DNA of 6,201 bases, taken from assembly GCA_030643145.1 (NCBI GenBank), contig DAOWMJ010000120.1, positions 1-6,201 on the forward strand. Direction: 5' to 3'. A program made the position numbers and the translations under genes. The notes under the pieces were generated by a model. That model did no database searches and had not been told where the DNA came from. It saw nothing but the letters and a program-made list of their open reading frames with translations. This DNA comes from Candidatus Latescibacterota bacterium (GTDB lineage: Bacteria > Krumholzibacteriota > Krumholzibacteriia > Krumholzibacteriales > WJIX01). Below, piece after piece: positions 1 to 5,437 of the stretch. Position 1 is the first letter of the stretch; each line of letters begins with the position of its first letter.

Positions 1-1376
1 CCCGGAGCCGGGTATTCATCCTGATTTTCCAGTTCGTACCAGTGTTCGACATAGGGGTCGTGCATGCGTACATCGGCGCCCATCTGTACAAGTTTTCGGA
101 CGACCAGTTCACTGCCGCTGTAACGTGTATCTCCGACATCCTGGCGATAGCTGACTCCGCAGATCAGTACATCGGCACTAGCGATGTAGCGTCCCATATT
201 TCTCAGAGCGTCCCGCACGAGTTCCGCCACATGCAGTCCTCTGGTATCGTTTATGTTGATTGCGGTAGGAGTAATTTTGAATATTCTGTCTCCATCCTCG
301 AAGCCTAGGATATTCTGATAGGCCCAATACCCGAGGCCTCCATCCTTCGGCAGGCAGTAGCCGCCTATCCCCGGGCCGGGAAATATAATATTACTGTGAG
401 TCGGACGTATTTTTATGGCATTGACTACCTTGATTAAATCGATGCCGTTTCGTTCTGAGAAGAGGCTCCATTCATTCAGGAAAGCTAATATAGTGGCGCG
501 GTAGGAGTTCTCGACGATTTTTGTGGTTTCCGATTCGATCGGCCGATCCATAACGGTGAGCGGGAAGTCTTTGGTGTTCAAAACCTGTGTGAGAAATTTC
601 TTTACGCGGTTGCGTGCCGTGGCTGTGCATCCGGAACAAACCCGCCAGAAATCACGGATGCTTGAGACATATTCCTTGCCCGGCATAACGCGTTCAAAAC
701 TGTGGGCCAGGAGAGGTGTGGATTTTATCCCCCGGGCGGCGAACGATTTTTTAAGAATAGGCAAGGCGACGAACTCGGTTGTACCGGGAGCGACGGTGGT
801 TTCGATAAGGACTAGGCACTTTGGCGGGATCTTTTCGCCGATAGTGCGCATTGTTGCTTCAAGAGCCGCCATATCGGCCTCTCCGGAGCTCATGTTGCCC
901 AGCTCATTTTTCTGGTAGTCGCACTGAACATCCACGACAACGCAGTCGGCCAGCTTGAGGACATTTTTGTTATATGTTGCTGTAAGTGTTTTTTCCTTTA
1001 GCACGCATCGTTCGATGATTTCGTCCACTTCCGGGTCTTCTGCTTTGACTGGAGCGCGGCCATCATTCAGTAGAGGTATCTTCCAGTAGCTTCTTGTGCT
1101 TGGACGCTGACAACCGATCACAAATTTGGCTCTGCGACCCTTATTATCGGTGGAATCCGCGATAATACCTGCCATTACGGAGCCCACAAATCCGACCCCC
1201 ATTACGACAACTATTTCCTTGCCTTCTGCGCGAGCCTTTTCCACGCGTCTCTTTATACGCCTGTATTCGGTAGCGTATTGTTTTTTCTGAGGGATAGGGA
1301 ATTTTTCGCCGTCTGGACTGACTGAATATTCGATAGAATTATTAATCTCTTCCGGTGCGGTTTTCTTTTTTGCCAT
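1..1376 (-). CDS. Nucleotide-sugar dehydrogenase (UDP-glucose/GDP-mannose dehydrogenase family), C-terminus cut by window edge
   Basis: This family performs the NAD-dependent four-electron oxidation of a sugar nucleotide such as UDP-glucose, UDP-ManNAc or GDP-mannose to its uronic acid, feeding surface polysaccharide synthesis in the cytoplasm. The reading frame is open from the ATG at 1376-1374 to the left edge, giving 458 codons. Residues 1-53 are a charged, Lys-rich extension. The Rossmann motif GVGFVG is at 60-65. Residues 192-199 (ETTVAPGT) match the family STVPPGT segment. The central helix carries the expected Lys286 and Asn290. The active-site motif GPGIGGYCLPKD is at 334-345, with nucleophile Cys341. 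The C-terminal UDP-binding domain begins near 400 (GVSYRQDVGDTR at 407-418) and is incomplete. The start is supported by AAAGGAGAA at 1393-1385, about 8 bases upstream. The gene is divergent from the redox operon and probably unrelated to it. The sugar substrate cannot be told from this sequence. Confidence 0.9.
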   Translation of the reverse strand, partial: MAKKKTAPEEINNSIEYSVSPDGEKFPIPQKKQYATEYRRIKRRVEKARAEGKEIVVVMGVGFVGSVMAGIIADSTDNKGRRAKFVIGCQRPSTRSYWKIPLLNDGRAPVKAEDPEVDEIIERCVLKEKTLTATYNKNVLKLADCVVVDVQCDYQKNELGNMSSGEADMAALEATMRTIGEKIPPKCLVLIETTVAPGTTEFVALPILKKSFAARGIKSTPLLAHSFERVMPGKEYVSSIRDFWRVCSGCTATARNRVKKFLTQVLNTKDFPLTVMDRPIESETTKIVENSYRATILAFLNEWSLFSERNGIDLIKVVNAIKIRPTHSNIIFPGPGIGGYCLPKDGGLGYWAYQNILGFEDGDRIFKITPTAININDTRGLHVAELVRDALRNMGRYIASADVLICGVSYRQDVGDTRYSGSELVVRKLVQMGADVRMHDPYVEHWYELENQDEYPAP

Positions 1377-1416
1377 TATTAGTATTCTCCTTTCGATTAA
1401 CCGTTTACGAGCAGTT

Positions 1417-1445
1417 ATCATACCCGCTTATGAAAACTATTTCAA
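1417..1445 (-). promoter_or_regulatory. Candidate sigma-70-type promoter for the nucleotide-sugar dehydrogenase gene
   Basis: Read on the minus strand, TTGAAA (1445-1440, five of six consensus bases) is followed after exactly 17 bases by TATGAT (1422-1417, five of six). Transcription would begin near 1410 and give a leader of about 34 bases that contains the AAAGGAGAA ribosome binding site. Spacing and position are good, but short matches like this also arise by chance in AT-rich DNA. Confidence 0.5.
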
Positions 1446-1569
1446 AGGAATATTAATTTTATTTTTCGATTATTAAATACCGGATTCCTTTCCCGCGGCT
1501 GTTAATTCTACGATACCTTCTCAGTTTCCTTCAACTTGCCCTTTACGCCCGGATGTAATCTTTTTGATA

Positions 1570-1597
1570 TGAAAGATGATTCTTTATCGTCATTTCA
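1570..1597. repeat. Imperfect inverted repeat / stem-loop
   Basis: TGAAAGATGAT (1570-1580) can pair with ATCGTC-A-TTTCA (1586-1597) across a 5-base loop. This gives 11 base pairs with one G-T wobble and one bulged A. Flanking T-rich (1561-1565) and A-rich (1601-1605) stretches could extend it across an internal loop. It lies in the middle of the divergent intergenic region and could be a protein-binding site, an RNA hairpin or chance in AT-rich DNA. No gene ends just upstream on either strand, so a terminator role has no obvious client. Confidence 0.25.
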
Positions 1598-1818
1598 AAT
1601 AAAAAGAACGGGTTCCAATGTCTGATCAATGTGCGACTTTCCAATGTGCTTCCTTGATTCAGGAAATTTCAAAAGTTTTGTTAAAATCTTTTACCGAGTT
1701 TATTACCGAAAAATTCACTATTCAATTCAGCGCCAGACGTGGAGAAAATCTCACTCTCTTTTCCCTTTCTTAGTATAGATCGTAATTTTTTGTATCTTTT
1801 AATCATGCGTTCTTTTGT

Positions 1819-1845
1819 TTGACAAATTATGGTTAAAATTATAGC
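1819..1845 (+). promoter_or_regulatory. Weak candidate promoter for the regulator-redox operon
   Basis: A perfect -35 hexamer TTGACA lies at 1819-1824. The best -10-like word is TATAGC at 1840-1845 (four of six consensus bases), but the 15-base spacer is shorter than the usual 17. If real, it would leave a leader of about 160 bases before the GTG at 2011. No sigma-54 type GG-GC pair was recognised in the region, so this is only the best visible option. Confidence 0.25.
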
Positions 1846-1882
1846 TTATGGTTGAAATATAAATGGAAATTGGAGTGTGAGG

Positions 1883-1972
1883 GTGCCGTATTTTCTAATT
1901 GCCGTGAGTAATGTTGCCGGAGGTCAGAGTACCGATTGGAATATGCTCGGAGTGATCAGAACCGTTTTCTAA
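1883..1972 (+). CDS. Possible 29-codon short ORF upstream of the response regulator
   Basis: An open frame runs from GTG at 1883 to TAA at 1970-1972. GGAG at 1872-1875 sits seven bases before the start, which is ideal ribosome-binding spacing. The peptide begins MPYFLIAVSN and ends GVIRTVF. I recognise no family, no Cys pair and no amino-acid run of the kind seen in attenuator leader peptides. It ends 38 bases before the regulator start and could be a small protein, a translated leader or a chance frame. A GTG start and short length make chance quite possible. Confidence 0.2.
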   Translation: MPYFLIAVSNVAGGQSTDWNMLGVIRTVF

Positions 1973-1996
1973 TTTGCTCTCTTTAGTAAATTTAAC

Positions 1997-2004
1997 GAGG
2001 GAGG
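1997..2004 (+). promoter_or_regulatory. Ribosome binding site fixing the GTG start of the response regulator
   Basis: GAGGGAGG at 1997-2004 lies six bases before GTG at 2011. The encoded protein begins MKGNILIIDDE, so the receiver-domain beta-1 strand and acidic pocket follow immediately, as expected for a full-length regulator. No upstream in-frame start is needed. Confidence 0.75.
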
Positions 2005-2010
2005 ATTGCC

Positions 2011-2997
2011 GTGAAAGGCAATATTTTAATTATCGATGATGAAGCAGAAATCAGGAGAAATCTTACGGTCGGGCTTACTCAGGAAGGGTTCAGCGCCGTT
2101 GCTTGCCCGGATGGAATTTCAGCTATCCACGAACTTAGAGACTCCGATGAAAAGGGAATCAAATATGATTATTTAATAACAGATATTTTTATGCCTGATA
2201 TTGACGGTTTGAAAATCCTTAAAGTAATCAAGGAACAGTATCCGGATCTGCCGGTTTTGGTTATTACCGGATATGGCGATGTGAGTCTGGAACTTGAGGC
2301 TGTCTCGGAGCATAACACAGGCTATCTTGATAAGCCTTTTGAAATATCCGAGTTGGTCGAGGCCCTTAAGGAGCTCACTCCGGGATCCACTCTGTCGAGC
2401 GGCAAAGCTACTCCGGCGGAACCTGAAATACGCGAGTCAATAAGCGCTTATCTTACAATTAGAATAACGGATACTGACAATAGTTTGGGTGTTTATAAGA
2501 AGTTGTATTATCTCGAGGGAGTTCAGCGCTGTGAGGCTGTGCGGGGAGACTTTGATATTATTATTCTTGCGCAGGCTCCTTCACAGGATGAAATCGACGC
2601 CATTTTTGAAAAGATCGGCGGAATGGATGGAATTGAAGTAGTGTCGGTGGACAGGGTTGAGAGACCAAAACTTGATCGTGATGTGAATGAGTTTATCAAT
2701 ATCTATTCAAACCTTGTTAAGGAACCGTCAAACATGACCTCGAGTAAAAATCCGGGGACAACAAGCTATGTAGTTGTTGATATTGACAAGGACGCTATAC
2801 AACAAATATTCACTACAGTATTCTTTATTGATGAAGTTGTTTTCTGTGATGTCATCGAGGATGGGGCCAAACTTGTGGGGATGATTACCGGACAAAGCGC
2901 TGTGGGAAAAACACCGCGGATTGTTGAAAAACTTAGCCAGATTGATGGTGTCTTAAGAGTTCGTGAAGCGAAAGTAATAAAAATCATGGAGGAATAG
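2011..2997 (+). CDS. Response regulator: receiver domain plus two Lrp/AsnC ligand-binding-like domains
   Basis: This 328-residue protein starts with a complete CheY-like receiver (about 4-123). The acidic pair is Asp9/Asp10, the phosphoacceptor is Asp58 (in LITDIFMPDIDG), and the switch residues are Thr86 and Lys108 (followed by Pro109). A Ser/Thr/Gly/Pro/Glu linker (124-140) leads to a region at about 145-220. Its pattern (AYLTIRI near the start, then GVQRC, GDFDIII and GIEVVSVDRV) resembles the alpha-beta ligand-binding (RAM) domain of Lrp/AsnC regulators. A second such unit spans about 250-326 (TSYVVVDI, DEVVFCDVIEDG, IDGVLRVREAKV). I see no helix-turn-helix, kinase, GGDEF or sigma-54 activator domain. 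It probably acts by phosphorylation-dependent protein or small-molecule binding. It heads the redox operon, 86 bases before the NuoE-like gene, and no partner kinase is in the window. The receiver call is firm; the RAM-like call is from pattern only. Confidence 0.88.
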   Translation: MKGNILIIDDEAEIRRNLTVGLTQEGFSAVACPDGISAIHELRDSDEKGIKYDYLITDIFMPDIDGLKILKVIKEQYPDLPVLVITGYGDVSLELEAVSEHNTGYLDKPFEISELVEALKELTPGSTLSSGKATPAEPEIRESISAYLTIRITDTDNSLGVYKKLYYLEGVQRCEAVRGDFDIIILAQAPSQDEIDAIFEKIGGMDGIEVVSVDRVERPKLDRDVNEFINIYSNLVKEPSNMTSSKNPGTTSYVVVDIDKDAIQQIFTTVFFIDEVVFCDVIEDGAKLVGMITGQSAVGKTPRIVEKLSQIDGVLRVREAKVIKIMEE

Positions 2998-2999
2998 GA

Positions 3000-3062
3000 T
3001 TGCCGGACGGGATGTTCGCGGATATTAAAACCTGTTTTTTAAGAGCAAAAAAACAGATTTAA
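3000..3062 (+). CDS. Possible 20-codon leader ORF between the regulator and the NuoE-like gene
   Basis: A TTG at 3000 opens a 20-codon frame ending in TAA at 3060-3062. GGAGGA at 2988-2993, inside the last codons of the regulator gene, sits about six bases upstream as a ribosome binding site. An internal ATG at 3012 could also start it. The peptide ends FLRAKKQI and matches nothing I know. The frame covers the AT hairpin at 3028-3060 and stops two bases before the AAGGAG of the next gene, so it could couple translation between the two genes. A TTG start and such short length make chance likely. Confidence 0.15.
   Translation: MPDGMFADIKTCFLRAKKQI
3028..3060 (+). repeat. AT-rich hairpin just upstream of the NuoE-like ribosome binding site
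   Basis: CTGTTTTTT (3032-3040) pairs perfectly with AAAAAACAG (3048-3056) over a seven-base loop. AAA (3028-3030) and TTT (3058-3060) can extend the stem past one mismatch. The hairpin ends four bases before AAGGAG at 3065-3070. It lacks a GC-rich stem and a T tract after the stem, so it is not a standard intrinsic terminator. It might affect mRNA processing or access to the downstream ribosome binding site. Confidence 0.45.
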
Positions 3063-3083
3063 AGAAGGAGAGGCATAGTTTAA

Positions 3084-3575
3084 ATGAATGATGAATTCAG
3101 TTTTAACCTATGGCGGTACGATGGTACTCCAGGGGAACTCATTCCGCTCTTGCAATCCGCTCAAAATCATTTTGGATATATTCCCCGGCGGGCAATTAAT
3201 TATGTTTCAGCGGTAACGGGGATTCCCGAATCCGAAGTATATGGTGTAATAACCTTTTACAGTCAATTTCGCCTTCAACCGATGGGGAAATATGTGGTTC
3301 GCGCGTGCAATGGTACGGCCTGTCATGTCTCCGGGGCTGAGATGATTATTGAAACGGTTCAAGATGAGCTGGGGGTGGAAGTGGGGGGGACGACTGAAGA
3401 CGGACTTTTTACTCTAAATACGGTTGCCTGTATCGGGTGTTGTTCACTCGCTCCTGTAATTATGATTAATGAAGATACTCACGGTAGTCTTACGCCTGCT
3501 TCAGTCAGGAAAATCATTCGACGGTACCGGCGAAATGAAAGGGCTTCCAATAAAAAAATGGCGGCTGGAAGATAG
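3084..3575 (+). CDS. nuoE: NuoE-like [2Fe-2S] subunit (HydC/HndA type) of an NAD(H)-dependent oxidoreductase
   Basis: This is the 24-kDa-type subunit that carries one [2Fe-2S] cluster beside the FMN subunit of Complex I-like and soluble hydrogenase, formate dehydrogenase or transhydrogenase complexes in the cytoplasm. At 163 residues it is the usual length. The N-terminal helical part is conserved (NHFGYIPRRA at 28-37, VYGVITFYSQF at 52-62). The thioredoxin-like part has all four ligands: Cys75 and Cys80 (CNGTAC), then Cys116 and Cys120 (CIGCC); Cys119 is an extra cysteine within the second pair. AAGGAG at 3065-3070 supports the ATG, at slightly long spacing. The C-terminal tail (145-163) is strongly basic. 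A run of seven G (3383-3389) lies inside the gene but the frame stays intact. The next gene is its NuoF-like partner, 72 bases on. The symbol is a family label; the protein belongs to the soluble complex type rather than a respiratory nuo operon. Confidence 0.93.
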   Translation: MNDEFSFNLWRYDGTPGELIPLLQSAQNHFGYIPRRAINYVSAVTGIPESEVYGVITFYSQFRLQPMGKYVVRACNGTACHVSGAEMIIETVQDELGVEVGGTTEDGLFTLNTVACIGCCSLAPVIMINEDTHGSLTPASVRKIIRRYRRNERASNKKMAAGR

Positions 3576-3647
3576 AGCTGAAAAAGGTAACTTTCTGATT
3601 GAATTTGAATAAAGACCAAATTTTCTTGAAACTTTGGGAGTTCTTCA

Positions 3648-5426
3648 ATGAAAAAAATTATAGTCGGGATGGCTACATGTGGTCTTTCAGCGGGGGCTAA
3701 GGAAACCTATGATAAACTTGAGGAAATCCGTTTGGACAATAAAGAGAGTTTTGAATTGTTACAAACGGGGTGCATGGGGATGTGCTACCTTGAACCTATG
3801 GTTGAAGTACGCGAATCTGAAAACAGGATATTATACAGTAAAGTAACCCCTCAGCTTGCCGGGAAAATATTCAGAGAGCATATTTTAAATGGGCGTGCTA
3901 TAGAAGAAAATATTGCCTGCACGATTGCTTCTGATGGTACGGTAAGTGGTCCGGAAGCCGAATTTCTTAAACTCCAGAATAGAATAGTGTTAAGAAACTG
4001 TGGATTTATTGATCCGGAGAGTATAGAGGAATATAAAACCGTAAATGGTTATAGGGCTATTACGAAAGCACTGTTTGAGATGAAGCCGGATGGGATTATT
4101 GAGGAGATTAAGGATTCGGGGTTAAGGGGGCGTGGAGGGGCGGGGTTTCCTACGGGGTTGAAATGGTCGTTTGCAGCAGGCAGTAAAGGTGATGTCAAAT
4201 ATGTTGTGTGTAACGCGGACGAGGGTGATCCGGGAGCATTTATGGACAGATCGGTTTTGGAGGGAGATCCTCATTCAGTACTGGAAGGGATGATAATATG
4301 TGGAAGGGCAATCGGAGCTTCCTCCGGGTTTATCTATTGCAGAGCTGAATATCCGCTCGCGATTCACAGATTGAATATTGCCATTGAATCGGCAAGAGAA
4401 AAGGGATACTTGGGTAAAAATATCCTTGATTCAGGATTTAATTTTGATGTGGAGATAAAACAGGGAGCCGGAGCTTTTGTTTGCGGTGAAGAAACAGCGC
4501 TTTTTGCTTCTATTGAGGGTCAAAGAGGGATGCCGCGAATAAGGCCGCCATTCCCAGCCCAGAAAGGTCTATGGCAAAGACCGACTAACAATAATAACGT
4601 AGAAACATACGCGAATATTCCATGGATAATTTTAAACGGGTCCGCGGAGTATGCCCGTTACGGCACTGAAAAAAGCAGAGGCACCAAGGTTTTTGCCCTG
4701 GCTGGAAGGGTAAGGCGCGGGGGACTCGCGGAAGTTGAAATGGGGACGACAATAGGTGACCTCGTTCTTAAAATCGGGGGAGGGATAAAAGATGGGGGGA
4801 AATTCAAAGCGGTACAGATGGGCGGTCCCTCAGGCGGATGTATTCCAGCTGACCTTTCGGATACACCGGTTGACTTTGAATCAATTCCCGCGACCGGCGC
4901 TATTATGGGTTCAGGAGGAATGGTTGTTCTTGATGAATCTACATGTATGGTGGAAATGGCCAAATTCTTTTTGCATTTTACACAGGAGGAATCGTGCGGC
5001 AAATGTACCTTCTGCAGAATTGGAACCTTGAGACTACTCGAAACACTCACAAGGATTACTAATGGCGAGGGTAAAGAGGAGGATATTGAAAAGCTTGAGT
5101 TGTGGGGGAAAAAAATAAAAGAGTCAAGCCTTTGCGGACTAGGGCAGACAGCGCCGAATCCGGTGCTTACAACGATCAAATACTATCGTGATGAATATCA
5201 GGCTCATATCAATGAGAAAAGGTGTCCGGCGGGGAGCTGTAACCCGCTTGTGGACTTTTATATTGATTCTGAAAAGTGTACCGGGTGTACACTTTGCGCG
5301 AAGAATTGTCCGGTAGACGCGATTAGAGGTAACCCAAAGGAAAAACATGTCATTGACAACTCGATCTGCGTAAAATGCGGCAAGTGTATTACAAGCTGTC
5401 AATTTGGCGCTATATACAAGAGTTGA
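3648..5426 (+). CDS. nuoF: NuoF-like FMN/NADH-binding subunit (HydB/HndC type) with extra N- and C-terminal Fe-S domains
   Basis: This 592-residue flavoprotein exchanges a hydride with NAD(H) through FMN and passes single electrons along Fe-S clusters. Residues 1-85 form a thioredoxin-like [2Fe-2S] domain (Cys11, Cys42, Cys46). The NuoF core follows, with the FMN/NADH glycine loop GRGGAGFPTGLKW at 161-173, CNADEGDPGAF at 188-198 and GAGAFVCGEETAL at 273-285. An SLBB-like segment lies at about 345-400. The N3-type [4Fe-4S] site has Cys450, Cys453, Cys456 and Cys496. The C-terminus has two [4Fe-4S] motifs: Cys544/547/550/554 and Cys574/577/580/584, each CxxCxxCxxxC. Cys526 and Cys531 lie just before these. 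This layout is that of HydB/HndC in electron-bifurcating and NAD(P)-linked hydrogenases, and is longer than respiratory NuoF. GGGAG at 3636-3640 sits seven bases before the ATG. One expected N-terminal cysteine is missing (Val6 at its likely place). The physiological partner cannot be assigned from this subunit alone. Confidence 0.95.
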   Translation: MKKIIVGMATCGLSAGAKETYDKLEEIRLDNKESFELLQTGCMGMCYLEPMVEVRESENRILYSKVTPQLAGKIFREHILNGRAIEENIACTIASDGTVSGPEAEFLKLQNRIVLRNCGFIDPESIEEYKTVNGYRAITKALFEMKPDGIIEEIKDSGLRGRGGAGFPTGLKWSFAAGSKGDVKYVVCNADEGDPGAFMDRSVLEGDPHSVLEGMIICGRAIGASSGFIYCRAEYPLAIHRLNIAIESAREKGYLGKNILDSGFNFDVEIKQGAGAFVCGEETALFASIEGQRGMPRIRPPFPAQKGLWQRPTNNNNVETYANIPWIILNGSAEYARYGTEKSRGTKVFALAGRVRRGGLAEVEMGTTIGDLVLKIGGGIKDGGKFKAVQMGGPSGGCIPADLSDTPVDFESIPATGAIMGSGGMVVLDESTCMVEMAKFFLHFTQEESCGKCTFCRIGTLRLLETLTRITNGEGKEEDIEKLELWGKKIKESSLCGLGQTAPNPVLTTIKYYRDEYQAHINEKRCPAGSCNPLVDFYIDSEKCTGCTLCAKNCPVDAIRGNPKEKHVIDNSICVKCGKCITSCQFGAIYKS

Positions 5427-5430
5427 GGAG
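5425..5430 (+). promoter_or_regulatory. Ribosome binding site overlapping the NuoF-like stop codon
   Basis: GAGGAG at 5425-5430 starts within the TGA stop (5424-5426) of the NuoF-like gene and lies seven bases before the ATG at 5438. This arrangement suggests translational coupling and supports the chosen start of the last gene. Confidence 0.7.
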
Positions 5431-5437
5431 CGGATTA

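Larger units (their letters stand above)
1377..2010. other. Divergent intergenic region without a long gene
   Basis: This 634-base AT-rich stretch separates the minus-strand dehydrogenase from the plus-strand regulator and redox operon. I found no long coding frame, no tRNA or rRNA and no recognisable riboswitch. It holds a minus-strand promoter candidate (1417-1445), an imperfect stem-loop (1570-1597), a weak plus-strand promoter candidate (1819-1845) and a possible 29-codon short ORF (1883-1972). The part from about 1450 to 1560 and the part from about 1620 to 1800 show nothing I can name. The length leaves room for regulator binding sites that are not visible by eye. Confidence 0.7.

Noticed and set aside
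42..918. Plus-strand open frames at 42-308 and 523-918
   Set aside because: Both lie opposite the minus-strand nucleotide-sugar dehydrogenase, whose motifs are clear throughout. Their translations show no recognisable domain.
1377..2010. Sigma-54 promoter, riboswitch or CRISPR-like repeats in the intergenic region
   Set aside because: I found no convincing GG-N10-GC element, no recognisable riboswitch core and no regularly spaced repeats.
2766..2987. Minus-strand open frame opposite the 3' part of the response regulator
   Set aside because: It is a shadow of a well-supported plus-strand gene, and its Ser/Thr-rich translation has no domain.
3028..3060. Intrinsic terminator between the regulator and the NuoE-like gene
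   Set aside because: The stem is almost all A-T, the T run is in the left arm of the stem, and no T tract follows the right arm.
3371..3389. Possible frameshift at runs of five and seven G in the NuoE-like gene
   Set aside because: The protein stays in frame across both runs, with normal length and the CIGCC motif correctly placed afterwards.
4658..5402. Minus-strand open frames at 4658-5179 and 5139-5402, and a plus-strand frame at 4792-5031
   Set aside because: All overlap the NuoF-like gene in other frames; that gene carries conserved cluster motifs across the whole stretch.
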